38,517 nt of DNA from Mordavella massiliensis (GTDB lineage Bacteria > Bacillota > Clostridia > Lachnospirales > Lachnospiraceae): positions 1-38,517 of the forward strand of contig NZ_JACJKS010000020.1 of the NCBI RefSeq assembly GCF_016901695.1, read 5' to 3'. Position numbers and translations under genes: made by a program. Of the stretch, positions 1 through 8,339 are shown piece by piece. Under the pieces are notes generated by a model. The model saw nothing but the letters and a program-made list of their open reading frames with translations, searched no databases and was not told the DNA's origin. Every line of letters begins with the position of its first letter. Within the stretch, counting starts at the first letter, position 1.

Positions 1-98
1 GTAGTAAGACCCCTTGAAGACGACGAGGTAGATAGGGCAGAGGTGGAAGTGTGGTAACACATGGAGCTGACTGTTACTAATCGGTCGAGGGCATAACC
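1..98 (+). rRNA. rrl: 23S ribosomal RNA, 3' end (partial)
   Basis: The window opens inside the last part of a 23S rRNA gene. The segment around 74-98 (ACTAATCGGTCGAGGGCATA) is the conserved clostridial form of the 23S 3' end, and the preceding bases up to the GTGGTAACACATGGAGCTGA stretch match the terminal helices. The mature end is placed near 98 by comparison with the E. coli terminus; it could differ by a few bases. No 5S rRNA gene follows before the terminator at 179-215. Confidence 0.93.
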
Positions 99-178
99 GC
101 AGAAGGTTCAGGGAGACGGATGAAGATTTCTTGTATGTGGTTTTGAAGGTACATAAATAATCGCATTGGAATGAGAGG

Positions 179-215
179 AAAGCACCTGAGAGAGTCATCT
201 TTCAGGTGCTTTTTC
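179..215 (+). terminator. Rho-independent terminator of the rRNA operon
   Basis: An 11-bp perfect stem (AAAGCACCTGA at 179-189 pairing with TCAGGTGCTTT at 202-212) with a 12-base loop is followed by a T run (TTTTTCT). It lies about 80 bases after the 23S end and just before the promoter of the repressor gene, so it isolates the two transcription units. Confidence 0.85.
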
Positions 216-217
216 TA

Positions 218-246
218 TTGACTTTTCTACATCTGTAGAATATAAT
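218..246 (+). promoter_or_regulatory. Promoter of the BlaI/M56 operon
   Basis: A near-consensus sigma-A promoter: -35 TTGACT at 218-223, 17-bp spacer, -10 TATAAT at 241-246. One operator fills the spacer and another covers the expected start site, so repressor binding should block RNA polymerase directly. Confidence 0.85.
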
Positions 247-264
247 AATTCTACAGATGTAGAA
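225..264 (+). promoter_or_regulatory. Two BlaI-type operators flanking the -10 box
   Basis: TTCTACATCTGTAGAA (225-240) and TTCTACAGATGTAGAA (249-264) are 16-bp palindromes with TACA-NN-TGTA cores, the motif bound by BlaI/MecI/CopY-type repressors. They are exact reverse complements of each other, with start points 24 bp apart, on either side of the -10 box. The downstream gene encodes a BlaI-family repressor, so autoregulation is the natural reading (inference). Confidence 0.8.
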
Positions 265-292
265 CTTTTTTGCTGGGAGAGGAGTGAGTTTT

Positions 293-667
293 ATGAATGA
301 GATCAAACGGCTTCCGGAGAGTGAACTGGAGATCATGCAGATCATATGGAAGGAGACGCCGCCTGTCTCCCGGGCCGCAGTCGAGGAAGCGCTGGAAAAC
401 ACCCATCCCCTGGCGCCGACCACTATACTCACTTTGCTGACCCGGCTTTGTGAGAAGGGATTTCTCTCCATAGAAAAAGAGGGGAGGACAAACCTGTACA
501 GGCCGCTTATCACAGAGAAGGAGTATCTGGCGCTGGAGAGCCGCTCCTTCCTTGACCGGGTGTTCCACGGGTCTGTAGCCGGGTTTGCGGCGGCGCTCTG
601 TGACAGCGGTGTCCGGAAGGAGGATCTGGAGGAACTGCGTGAGCTCCTTGAGAAGGGAGGGCTGTAG
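293..667 (+). CDS. blaI: BlaI/MecI/CopY-family transcriptional repressor
   Basis: 124 residues, the usual length of the family. The N-terminal winged helix (about 1-75) begins with the typical LPESELEIMQIIWKE segment and includes a VSRAAVEEAL helix and a recognition-helix region TTILTLLTRLCEKGFL. The C-terminal helices (about 80-124) would dimerise. Known BlaI proteins bind TACA/TGTA palindromes and are cleaved when a BlaR1-type sensor fires; the two operators upstream and the M56 gene one base downstream fit this. The ATG at 293 is chosen because GGGAGAGGAG ends nine bases before it; a GTG at 284 sits directly on that ribosome binding site. No beta-lactamase gene is nearby, so the regulon is unknown and the symbol is by family only. 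Confidence 0.88.
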   Translation: MNEIKRLPESELEIMQIIWKETPPVSRAAVEEALENTHPLAPTTILTLLTRLCEKGFLSIEKEGRTNLYRPLITEKEYLALESRSFLDRVFHGSVAGFAAALCDSGVRKEDLEELRELLEKGGL

Positions 668-668
668 G

Positions 669-2108
669 ATGACAGAGACGATCCTTGTTGTCACGGTACG
701 GGCTATCTGGGGAGTATTTCTCGGATGCCTTTTAAGCGCCGGCTTCCGGCAGTCCTGGAATGTGGAGCACGGGGGCAAGAGAGGCTGGGCGATGAACCGG
801 CCAGACACGGCAGTGTGGATGGACCCGGTCGTTTTCCCGGTCATACTGGCCCTCTATATGGTTCTGTATGTCTGCTTTTTTGGAATTTCGTACGGGATCG
901 AATACATGCTCAGTATGTCCATCGATATCCTGGTTTTTATCAGCCTGTATTTCACCCTGCTCCTTGCGGCGCTGCCGCTCCTTCGCAGATACTATACGGC
1001 CCGGACCTGCGCGACTCTCTGGCTGATCCCGGTCTTCCTCTTCTATCAGCCGAACCTGCTTTACAACCTGCGCACCGGCCCGCCCCTGGCCGTGCTCTAT
1101 ATCCCCGGACAGATCATGAAGGCAGCGCTCCTTGTCTGGATTGCAGGTTTTGTGCTCCTGTTTGGTCTTCAGGTCCTTACGCACCTTCGCTTTTCAAGGA
1201 TGCTGAAGCGGCACTCCGTTCCGGCTCTGGACGAAGAGAAGGAACTGTGGGAGAAGATCCGAAGAGACCTGGAGGTGGATCTGCCAGTCAGGCTGCGGCG
1301 CAGTCCCCTGATCCGCACGCCTCTCACAGCCGGCATGCGGAAAAAGAACCGGGTCACCTACCTGCCGGAGCGGACGTACACGCCGCTGGAGGCGGAGCTT
1401 GTCTTCGCCCATGAGCTGCATCATATCCAGAGAAATGACACCCACACGAAATTTTTCCTGTGCTTCTGCCGCGCCTTCGGCTGGATCCATCCTTTTGTGT
1501 GGACGGCGGTCCGCAGGGCGGAGGATGATCTGGAACTGTCCTGTGATGAGATCGTCCTGAAAGATGCGGACGCGGAAACGCGCCGGAAGTATGCGGAACT
1601 CTTGCTTGCCACGGCTGGCGACAGCCGGGGATTTACGACCTGTCTGTCTGCCTCGGCCAGGTCGCTGCGGTACCGGATGCGCGCCACGATCCGGGCAGAA
1701 GGACGGCGGCTTGGGACCGGGCTTTTGTTTGCAATCATGTTTCTGAGCGTATTCAGTACGGGATGGATCGCAGTCTCCAGCAGCAGAGCCTCTGTGGCCG
1801 AGATACTGGACCTGGAGGAGAGCGGTCTGTCGGATGTGTCCGTGGCAGCGGGGGACAAAGGAGAGAAAGATGTCGGGGACACAGAGAAACTGACGGCCTG
1901 TATGGCGGAGTTTGAGGCGGAGGAGATGCTGTGGAAGTACACAGCGCTCCCGGAGCTTCCAGGACCTGTGCTGACCGGGCTCCTCCCGCAAAAGGGATCC
2001 TTCCGGCTCACGGACAGGTATCTGGAGGTCAGGATATGGGGGAAACAGCCCCGGCTCTACCATCTGACAGAGCCGGTTGACTGGGCGCAGATGGAAGCGA
2101 TAGAATAA
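669..2108 (+). CDS. M56-family membrane metallopeptidase, BlaR1-like sensor
   Basis: 479 residues. Several hydrophobic N-terminal segments (to about residue 180) are followed by a cytosolic zinc protease region with HELHH at 248-252 and ELSCDE near 290, the M56 zinc-ligand pattern. A further membrane segment lies near 352-371, then a short extracytoplasmic tail. In the known system BlaR1 senses a signal outside and leads to destruction of BlaI. This protein lacks the penicillin-binding sensor domain with STYK/KTG motifs that true BlaR1 has; its tail of about 110 residues is unrecognised, so the signal is unknown. The start at 669 follows the repressor stop by one base, with GGGAGG at 655-660. 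The two genes form one operon. Confidence 0.85.
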   Translation: MTETILVVTVRAIWGVFLGCLLSAGFRQSWNVEHGGKRGWAMNRPDTAVWMDPVVFPVILALYMVLYVCFFGISYGIEYMLSMSIDILVFISLYFTLLLAALPLLRRYYTARTCATLWLIPVFLFYQPNLLYNLRTGPPLAVLYIPGQIMKAALLVWIAGFVLLFGLQVLTHLRFSRMLKRHSVPALDEEKELWEKIRRDLEVDLPVRLRRSPLIRTPLTAGMRKKNRVTYLPERTYTPLEAELVFAHELHHIQRNDTHTKFFLCFCRAFGWIHPFVWTAVRRAEDDLELSCDEIVLKDADAETRRKYAELLLATAGDSRGFTTCLSASARSLRYRMRATIRAEGRRLGTGLLFAIMFLSVFSTGWIAVSSSRASVAEILDLEESGLSDVSVAAGDKGEKDVGDTEKLTACMAEFEAEEMLWKYTALPELPGPVLTGLLPQKGSFRLTDRYLEVRIWGKQPRLYHLTEPVDWAQMEAIE

Positions 2109-2110
2109 AT

Positions 2111-2151
2111 AACGGGCATATGTCAGAAAAGATTATTGACATATGCCCGTT
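2111..2151. repeat. 15-bp perfect inverted repeat overlapping a promoter
   Basis: Arms AACGGGCATATGTCA (2111-2125) and TGACATATGCCCGTT (2137-2151) are separated by 11 bases. No T tract follows, so it is a poor terminator. The right arm contains most of the -35 box of the promoter at 2136-2164, which suggests an operator for the DUF134-NifX gene, though it may also end transcripts of the M56 gene. The function is inferred from position only. Confidence 0.7.
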
Positions 2152-2164
2152 ACAGTTCTATACT
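2136..2164 (+). promoter_or_regulatory. Promoter of the DUF134-NifX gene
   Basis: -35 TTGACA at 2136-2141, 17-bp spacer, -10 TATACT at 2159-2164, about 50 bases before the start codon. The -35 box lies in the right arm of the inverted repeat. Confidence 0.75.
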
Positions 2165-2212
2165 GTATGGGAGAAAGCTGAACGGGCAGCGGATGCGAAA
2201 GGAGAGAGGACA

Positions 2213-3028
2213 ATGCCAAGGCCGAAGAAGTGCAGGCGGGTGTGTGATTATCCGCCGTTTCCGGTCTTCCTGCCGGCGGAGAGCGGACAGGAGACAGAGT
2301 ACGGATGTGCGGAAGCAGGAACAGAGGCCGTGTACATGACGGTGGATGAATACGAGACGATCCGCCTCATCGACGGGGAAGAACTCTCCCAGGAGCAGTG
2401 CGGGGAGCAGATGCAGATCTCCCGCACCGCCGTACAGCTTGTATACGCCTCGGCCAGGAAGAAGCTGGCCAGTGCGCTGGTGGAAGGCCGCCCCTTAAAG
2501 ATCGGGGGAGGAAGTTACCAGCTCTGCTGCGGGGAGGAGACCTGCGGGCGGCGGCAGGACTGTTACAAATATGCGCTCGGACAGCAGTATCAGAAAGCGA
2601 AAGGAGAGAATGTGATGAGAATCGCAGTTACGTATGAAAATGGACAGGTGTTCCAGCATTTTGGGCACACGGAGCAGTTTAAGATCTATGATGTGGAGAA
2701 CGGAAAGGTGATCGCCTCCGAGGTAGTAGACACAAACGGGCAGGGCCACGGCGCCCTGGCAGGTGTGCTGGGAGGACTGAAAGCGGACACGCTGATCTGC
2801 GGCGGCATCGGAGGCGGAGCTGTGCAGGCGCTGCAGGCTGCGGGCATCCGGCTTTACGCAGGGGTGACAGGAGATGCAGACCGGGCGGTGGAAGCGCTGC
2901 TGGCCGGGGAGATCGTCCCCAACGCAGAGGCAAACTGTGATCACCACGGACATGGTGAGGGACACGAGTGCGGGCACCACGGGGAGGGTCACCAGGGATG
3001 CGGCGGCCACCACGGATGCCATAATTAG
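2213..3028 (+). CDS. DUF134 DNA-binding domain fused to a NifX/NifB-type FeMo-cofactor-binding domain
   Basis: 271 residues in three parts. Residues 1 to about 100 match DUF134 (start MPRPKKCRRV, then a sigma-70 region-4-like helix-turn-helix around MTVDEYETIRLIDGEELSQE and ISRTAVQLVYASARKKL). Residues 135 to about 235 form a dinitrogenase iron-molybdenum cofactor domain (MRIAVTYENGQVFQHFGHTE, ICGGIGGGAVQAL). The tail from about 243 is rich in His, Gly and Cys and could bind metal. The family is common in anaerobes but its function is poorly known; a metal or iron-sulfur cluster role is inference. ATG 2213 has AGGAGAGAGG just upstream. A second in-frame ATG at 2615, preceded by AAGGAG at 2601-2606, could produce the NifX-like domain alone (137 residues). 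Confidence 0.85.
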   Translation: MPRPKKCRRVCDYPPFPVFLPAESGQETEYGCAEAGTEAVYMTVDEYETIRLIDGEELSQEQCGEQMQISRTAVQLVYASARKKLASALVEGRPLKIGGGSYQLCCGEETCGRRQDCYKYALGQQYQKAKGENVMRIAVTYENGQVFQHFGHTEQFKIYDVENGKVIASEVVDTNGQGHGALAGVLGGLKADTLICGGIGGGAVQALQAAGIRLYAGVTGDADRAVEALLAGEIVPNAEANCDHHGHGEGHECGHHGEGHQGCGGHHGCHN

Positions 3029-3088
3029 GTGCTGATGCCGGTATTTATCAGAAAATAGACTGCCGCTGCCGGCCGGAAGACAGACCTG

Positions 3089-3118
3089 CTGGCATATAGA
3101 GCGCTGCTGGTGTATAAT
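3089..3118 (+). promoter_or_regulatory. Possible promoter of the phosphoglycerol transferase gene
   Basis: A perfect -10 box TATAAT lies at 3113-3118. The -35 region (CTGGCA near 3089-3094) is weak. The hairpin at 3130-3180 would then lie at the start of the 5' leader. Confidence 0.45.
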
Positions 3119-3129
3119 AGTCCTGCATA

Positions 3130-3180
3130 GCGTCAGTGTACAAGGGGCAACGACCGTATTGTCCCCTTGTACACTGACGC
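3130..3180. repeat. 18-bp perfect inverted repeat in the leader of the phosphoglycerol transferase gene
   Basis: The left arm at 3130-3147 (GCGTCAGTGTACAAGGGG) pairs perfectly with the right arm at 3163-3180 across a 15-base loop. There is no T tract, so it is not a normal terminator. It sits between a TATAAT box and the ribosome binding site; it could be an operator or an RNA structure that controls translation. No known family is recognised. Confidence 0.7.
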
Positions 3181-3209
3181 GAAAGAGATACGAATGAGGA
3201 ATGTGTGAG

Positions 3210-5210
3210 ATGAGAGGACTGATACTGGCAGCGCTTGCTGTCTATATGGAGCTTGCGTTCCATCTGTATATGGGGCTGGACATGCGGTATGCGCCCGTGT
3301 TCCTGACGGCGGCGGCCGCCGGCGGCCTTTTTGCCGCCGCCGTCGTGTCGCTCCTGCCGAGGCGGGCGCAGCGGGCGGCGGGGGCTTTTGTCACTCTGCT
3401 GATGTCGGTCGTCTGTATGGCGGAGTGCATCGTCCGGACGATCTTTCAGCAGTACTTCCAGGTCGTGGGGGGACTGGACACGGCGGCAGGGAATCACCTC
3501 GGGGATTATAAAAGCGCCCTGTGGGAGGCGCTGAGGGGCCATGTCCCGGGGTTCTTTCTGCTTGTCCTCCTGCCCGGCGCCCTCTATTTTTTTGTGACAG
3601 GTCTGCCGTGGAAAGAGGCAGAGAAAGACCAGGGAAAGAAAGGGTGCATCCCTGTCTTTGCCGGAGCGATCCTGTTCTTTTGCGTAAATCTGGCGTGTAT
3701 CTTCCTCTTCCCGTGGAAGGGGGCGATGACGCCTGCCTATCTGTACCGGACAGATCTGTACACCGACGACCAGGTGGAGCAGCTTGGGTTTGGGATCATG
3801 CTTTTCAACGACATCCGCCACAGTCTGTTCGGCGTGCCAGAGACAGCCATGCCGGAGATCGGGCAGGCGCAGGAAGAGGAGGAAGAGCCGGAGGAAACGT
3901 ATGAGCCGAACATGCTGGATGTTGACTTTGAGGCGCTGGAGGCGTCGGCGTCCTCGGAGGAGGAAAAATGGCTTTCCTCCTACTTCGGAAGCCTGCAGCC
4001 GGTGCGTCAGAATGCGTACACAGGCATGTTTGAGGGGTACAACGTCATTTTTATCACCGCTGAGGGGTTCAGCGGCTATATGATCGACCCGGAGCTGACG
4101 CCTGTCCTGTACAGGCTGTCTACCGAAGGGTTTGTCTTTGAAAACTTTTACTCACCGCTTCATTTTACAAGCACATCGGGCGGGGAGTTCCAGAACCTGA
4201 CCGGACTCTACCCGAAGGCGGGCTTCCCGGTCAGCCTGACGGAGAGCGGGGAGCGCGGCACCTGGCTTCCCTTCACGCTGGCGAACGCGCTGCAGGAGGA
4301 CGGGTATACCTCCATCGGCTACCATTTTAACCAGAACATGTACGGCCGGGAGCTGTCCCATCCGAACCTGGGGTATGAGTGGCGCCAGACGGACAAATGC
4401 GGGCGGCCCGTGACAAAGGAGACAGACGAAAGCGGTCATGCCTTCTGGCCCCAGTCGGACGCCTACATGGTGGAGCAGACCTTTGACGACTACATGGAAA
4501 AGGAGCCATTCAACGTCTATTATCTGACCATCAGCATGCATCTTCCCTACGGGTATGACAGCAACGAGATGTCCCGCAGGAACTGGGAGAAAGTGGCGGA
4601 TCTTCCGTACTCCGACAAGACGAAGGCGTACATCGCCTCCGGGCTGGAACTGGAGAAGGGGCTGGCAGAGCTGGTGGACCGCCTGGAAGAAGCCGGCATC
4701 GCGGACCACACCCTCCTTGTCATGGCGCCGGATCACATCCCCTACTCGGACCTGGACATCCTGGAGGAACTGGCAGGCAGGGAGTTTGGCTCCGACTCCG
4801 TGGAGACGCTGGACGAGTCGGATGTGGATACAGACGTCTACAGGAACACGTGGATCCTCTGGTCGGCTTCCATGGAGGAGCCGGTGAAGGTGGACAAGGT
4901 CTGCTCCCAGGTGGACATCCTTCCCACCCTCCTCAATCTTCTCGGCGCGGAGTATGATTCCCGGATGCTGGCCGGGACGGACGCGCTCTCGGACCGGGAG
5001 GGACTGGCGGTCTTTTTCTCCCAGTCCTGGATCTCCGATCAGGGATCCTACAGCAGGTATACGCAGGAGTTCCTGCCCGCTCAGGGCGTCAGCATGACGG
5101 AGGAGGAAAAGGCTGCGTATGTGGAGAAGATAAACGAGACCGTGAGCTGCAGGCTCCGCCTCGGGGAGCTGATCGTGGATACGGATTACTACCGGAAGGC
5201 CGTGCCGTAG
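3210..5210 (+). CDS. LtaS-type membrane phosphoglycerol transferase (sulfatase superfamily)
   Basis: 666 residues, typical of lipoteichoic acid synthase-like enzymes, which move glycerol-phosphate from phosphatidylglycerol onto a cell-surface polymer. The N-terminal 180 or so residues hold about five hydrophobic segments. An acidic linker (EEEEEPEETYEPN) follows, then an extracellular sulfatase-type domain from about residue 277 (YNVIFITAEGFSGYM). The TSTSGGEF motif at 320-327 supplies the likely catalytic threonine, and MAPDHIPY near 505 looks like a late metal-binding motif. The ATG at 3210 is preferred because GAGGA at 3196-3200 is nine bases before it; ATG 3201 directly abuts that site. 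The exact acceptor (lipoteichoic acid, glycolipid or other glycan) cannot be read from sequence. Confidence 0.86.
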   Translation: MRGLILAALAVYMELAFHLYMGLDMRYAPVFLTAAAAGGLFAAAVVSLLPRRAQRAAGAFVTLLMSVVCMAECIVRTIFQQYFQVVGGLDTAAGNHLGDYKSALWEALRGHVPGFFLLVLLPGALYFFVTGLPWKEAEKDQGKKGCIPVFAGAILFFCVNLACIFLFPWKGAMTPAYLYRTDLYTDDQVEQLGFGIMLFNDIRHSLFGVPETAMPEIGQAQEEEEEPEETYEPNMLDVDFEALEASASSEEEKWLSSYFGSLQPVRQNAYTGMFEGYNVIFITAEGFSGYMIDPELTPVLYRLSTEGFVFENFYSPLHFTSTSGGEFQNLTGLYPKAGFPVSLTESGERGTWLPFTLANALQEDGYTSIGYHFNQNMYGRELSHPNLGYEWRQTDKCGRPVTKETDESGHAFWPQSDAYMVEQTFDDYMEKEPFNVYYLTISMHLPYGYDSNEMSRRNWEKVADLPYSDKTKAYIASGLELEKGLAELVDRLEEAGIADHTLLVMAPDHIPYSDLDILEELAGREFGSDSVETLDESDVDTDVYRNTWILWSASMEEPVKVDKVCSQVDILPTLLNLLGAEYDSRMLAGTDALSDREGLAVFFSQSWISDQGSYSRYTQEFLPAQGVSMTEEEKAAYVEKINETVSCRLRLGELIVDTDYYRKAVP

Positions 5211-5225
5211 GGCGGCCCGGCGGGA

Positions 5226-5277
5226 AAAAGGCAAAGCGCCTTCTGCTAATTAATGTGCAGAAGGCGCTTTGCCTTTT
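5226..5277. terminator. Bidirectional terminator between convergent genes
   Basis: A 21-bp perfect stem (5226-5246 with 5257-5277) around a 10-base loop, with AAAA on one side and TTTT on the other, so it can stop transcription in both directions. It separates the LtaS-like gene (plus strand) from pflA (minus strand). The pflA stop codon lies at the edge of its loop. Confidence 0.92.
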
Positions 5278-6028
5278 CTGTTTCCTCTTCGGAAGGAGGC
5301 GGCACATCCCCAAGCGTATAGGGGATCCCCAGGTCCTTCCATTTAAAAACGCCAAGTGTGTGGTAGGGCAGGACCTCCACCCGCTCCACGTTGGAGAGGG
5401 AGCGGATGAAGACATCCATCTCGCGAAGATCCGTCTCGTCGTCTGTGAGTCCGGGGACGAGGACGTGGCGGATCCAGACCGGGATGCGCAGCGTATCCAG
5501 GAGCCGGGCCATGGCAAGGATATTGTCATTCCCGCGCCCGGTCAGCCTGACATGTCCGGCCGGATCCATCATCTTCAGGTCAAGGAGCACAAGGTCTGTG
5601 TACTCCATCAGCGCAAGGAAGCGGCTGTAAAAAGGTTCCTCCCGCGTAAAGGGCGCCCCGGCTGTGTCGATGGCCGTGTGGATGCCTTTTTCTTTTGCCT
5701 TCCGGAACAGCTCCGTCAGAAATCCGGTCTGCAGAAGGGGTTCCCCGCCGCTTACGGTGATCCCGCCCTCTTCGCCCCAGTAGGGGCGGTACCGGAGCGC
5801 CTGCCGGAGAAGCTCATCGGCAGTCTTTCGCACGGCATGGTCAGAGGCGGGGGCCCAGGTGTCCGGGTTGTGACAGAAGCGGCACCGCAGGGGACAGCCC
5901 TGGAGAAAGATGACGAAACGGATGCCCGGCCCGTCCACGGAGCCGAAGCTCTCCGTGGAGTGGACAAGGCCGGCGGCAGAGGGCTGGCCGTCCCTCTGCA
6001 GGAAGAGAGGATCTGCGGGATGCTGCAT
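5246..6028 (-). CDS. pflA: Pyruvate formate-lyase activating enzyme (radical SAM)
   Basis: 260 residues, close to the usual 245-265. The radical SAM cluster motif CPLRCRFC supplies Cys45, Cys49 and Cys52; the preceding STESFGSVDGPGIRFVIFLQG segment and later VSGGEPLLQ are diagnostic of PflA. The enzyme uses S-adenosylmethionine to place a glycyl radical on PflB. It follows pflB by about 24 bases on the same strand, so they are co-transcribed. The ATG at 6028 is chosen because AGGAGG lies ten bases before it; the upstream ATG at 6037 is one base from that site. The last codons (KRLLHIN) and the stop are inside the terminator hairpin. Confidence 0.95.
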   Translation of the reverse strand: MQHPADPLFLQRDGQPSAAGLVHSTESFGSVDGPGIRFVIFLQGCPLRCRFCHNPDTWAPASDHAVRKTADELLRQALRYRPYWGEEGGITVSGGEPLLQTGFLTELFRKAKEKGIHTAIDTAGAPFTREEPFYSRFLALMEYTDLVLLDLKMMDPAGHVRLTGRGNDNILAMARLLDTLRIPVWIRHVLVPGLTDDETDLREMDVFIRSLSNVERVEVLPYHTLGVFKWKDLGIPYTLGDVPPPSEEETEKAKRLLHIN

Positions 6029-6052
6029 GTTGAACATACCTCCTGTATAGGT

Positions 6053-8305
6053 CTATATGGTCTTGTGGCAGGTTCTGGCGATGACATCCATCTGCTGCTC
6101 CCGGGTGAGGTCGATGAATTTCACCGCGTAGCCGGAGACGCGGATGGTAAAGTTGGCGTACTCCTCCTTCTCCGGATGCTCCATGGCGTCGATGAGCTTC
6201 TCCACGCCGAACACATTGACATTCAGATGGTGCGCGCCCTGGCAGAAGTAGCCGTCCAGGACGAGGATGAGATTGCGGATCCGCTCCTCCTCTGTGTGGC
6301 CCAGGGCATCCGGGTGGATGGTCTGGGTGTTGGAAATGCCGTCCAGAGCCCACTCATAGGGAAGTTTGGCCAGGGAATTCAGGGAGGCGAGGAGCCCGCT
6401 TCGCTCTGCGCCGTAACTGGGGTTGGCGCCGGGAGACAGAGGTTCGCCTGCCCTGCGCCCGTCCGGCAGGGAGCCGGTAGCCTTGCCGTACACGACATTG
6501 GATGTGATGGTGAGGATGGATGTGGTAGGCTCGGAATCCCGGTAGGTGTGGTGCTGCCGGATCTTCTGCATAAAGGTTTTCAAAAGCCAGACCGCAATGT
6601 CGTCCGCCCGGTCGTCGTCGTTGCCGTACCGGGGGAAATCCCCTGTTGTCTCATAGTCCGTCACAATGCCGTCCCCGTCCCGGATGGTCCGGACTTTCGC
6701 ATATCGGATGGCGCTTAAGGAGTCCACCACGTGGGAGAAGCCGGCGATCCCGGTGGCGAAGGTCCGCCGCACGTCCGTGTCGATGAGGGCCATGAGGGCG
6801 GATTCATAGTAGTACTTGTCATGCATGTACTGGATCAGGTTCAGGGTGTTGACGTAGAGCCCTGCCAGCCAGCCCATCATGGCGTCAAAGCGGTGCATGA
6901 CTTCATCGTAATCCAGGTATTCGGATGTGATGGGCCTGCTCTCCGGGCCTACCTGCTCCTTTGTCTTCTCGTCCACGCCCCCGTTGATGGCGTAGAGGAG
7001 GCATTTTGCCAGGTTGGCCCTGGCGCCGAAGAACTGCATCTCTTTCCCGGTCTGGGTGGCGGACACGCAGCAGCAGATGGAGTAGTCGTCGCCCCAGACA
7101 GGCCGCATCACATCGTCGTTCTCGTACTGGATGGAGCTGGTCCGGATGGAGATGTGGGAGGCGTAGGCCTTGAAAGGCGCCGGCAGCCTGGTGGAGTAGA
7201 GCACCGTCAGGTTGGGCTCCGGGGACGGCCCCATGTTCTCCAGCGTGTGGAGGAACCGGTAGTCCGTCTTTGTCACCATGGAGCGGCCGTCCTGTCCCAT
7301 GCCGGCCACCTCCAGGGTGGCCCACACCGGATCGCCGGAGAAGAGCTGGTTGTAGGAGGGGATGCGGGCAAATTTCACCATGCGAAGCTTCATGGCCAGA
7401 TGGTCGATGAGCTCCTGGGCCTCCTCTTCTGTCAGGGTCCCGGCGGCCAGATCGCGCTGGATGTAGATGTCCAGGAAGGTGGAGATGCGGCCTACGCTCA
7501 TGGCGGCGCCGTTCTGGGTCTTGACGGCGGCCAGGTAGCCGAAGTAGAGCCACTGCACAGCCTCCCTGGCATTGCCGGCCGGGCGGGAGATATCAAAGCC
7601 GTAGGAGGCGGCCATCTCCTTCATCTGTCCCAGCGCCCGGATCTGCTTGGCAAGCTCCTCCCGCTGGCGGATGATGTCGTCCCGCATGGAGCCGTAGCCG
7701 CAGTGGTCAAAGTCTTCCTTCTTGTCCCGGATGAGAAGGTCAATGCCGTAGAGTGCCACCCGCCGGTAGTCCCCCACGATGCGGCCCCGGCCGTAGGTGT
7801 CCGGGAGCCCGGTGATGATCTTGTTGTGGCGGGCCTTCTTGATCTCCGGCGTGTAGGTGTCAAAGACGCCCTGGTTGTGGGTGGTGTGGTATTCCGTGAA
7901 AAATTTGTGCAGGGCCGGATCCGGCGTGTAGCCGTAGGTGGTGCATGCCTCCTCCGCCATGCGGATGCCGCCGAAAGGCATGAACGCCCGTTTCAGCGGC
8001 CTGTCTGTCTGTAGGCCAACCACCTTTTCCCTGTCCCTGAGTTCCGGGCTGATATAGCCGGGCGCGTGGGAGGTGATGGTGGAGACGATGTCCGTGTCCA
8101 TGGCGAGGACGCCGCCCTTTGCCCGCTCTTCCTTCTGGAGCCGTTTCAGTTCCCCCCAGAGGAGGTCCGTCGCCTCGGAGGGCCCGCGCAGAAACGAGGC
8201 GTCTCCGTCATAAGGGGTGTAGTTGTGCTGGATGAAATCGCGGACATTGATCTCCTCCCGCCACAGTCTTCCCGCAAATCCATTCCACTGTTCCATGTGC
8301 ATCAT
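6053..8305 (-). CDS. pflB: Formate acetyltransferase (pyruvate formate-lyase)
   Basis: 750 residues, full length. The enzyme converts pyruvate and CoA to acetyl-CoA and formate in the anaerobic cytoplasm. The active-site cysteines lie in [15 protein letters not shown] (Cys411-413; known PFLs use a Cys-Cys pair), and the glycyl radical site is RVSGYAV with Gly725. Three consecutive cysteines rather than two are a small variation. The start at 8305 (MMHMEQWNG) is chosen because AAGGAGG lies eight bases upstream; the earlier in-frame ATG at 8323 overlaps that site. Expression should depend on the ZTP riboswitch and terminator at 8340-8440. pflA follows in the same operon. Confidence 0.97.
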   Translation of the reverse strand: MMHMEQWNGFAGRLWREEINVRDFIQHNYTPYDGDASFLRGPSEATDLLWGELKRLQKEERAKGGVLAMDTDIVSTITSHAPGYISPELRDREKVVGLQTDRPLKRAFMPFGGIRMAEEACTTYGYTPDPALHKFFTEYHTTHNQGVFDTYTPEIKKARHNKIITGLPDTYGRGRIVGDYRRVALYGIDLLIRDKKEDFDHCGYGSMRDDIIRQREELAKQIRALGQMKEMAASYGFDISRPAGNAREAVQWLYFGYLAAVKTQNGAAMSVGRISTFLDIYIQRDLAAGTLTEEEAQELIDHLAMKLRMVKFARIPSYNQLFSGDPVWATLEVAGMGQDGRSMVTKTDYRFLHTLENMGPSPEPNLTVLYSTRLPAPFKAYASHISIRTSSIQYENDDVMRPVWGDDYSICCCVSATQTGKEMQFFGARANLAKCLLYAINGGVDEKTKEQVGPESRPITSEYLDYDEVMHRFDAMMGWLAGLYVNTLNLIQYMHDKYYYESALMALIDTDVRRTFATGIAGFSHVVDSLSAIRYAKVRTIRDGDGIVTDYETTGDFPRYGNDDDRADDIAVWLLKTFMQKIRQHHTYRDSEPTTSILTITSNVVYGKATGSLPDGRRAGEPLSPGANPSYGAERSGLLASLNSLAKLPYEWALDGISNTQTIHPDALGHTEEERIRNLILVLDGYFCQGAHHLNVNVFGVEKLIDAMEHPEKEEYANFTIRVSGYAVKFIDLTREQQMDVIARTCHKTI

Positions 8306-8339
8306 ATGATCTTCCTCCTTCATATGGTGCCCGGCGTAT

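Noticed and set aside
99-292. 5S rRNA or tRNA after the 23S gene
   Set aside because: No 5S-like conserved segment and no cloverleaf were seen; the stretch holds only a spacer, terminator and promoter.
2111-2151. Rho-independent terminator after the M56 gene
   Set aside because: The stem is good but no T tract follows and it overlaps a consensus promoter, so operator is the better reading.
5255-6718. 487-codon plus-strand open frame across pflA and pflB
   Set aside because: It is the mirror of radical SAM and PFL genes with intact catalytic motifs; it has no ribosome binding site.
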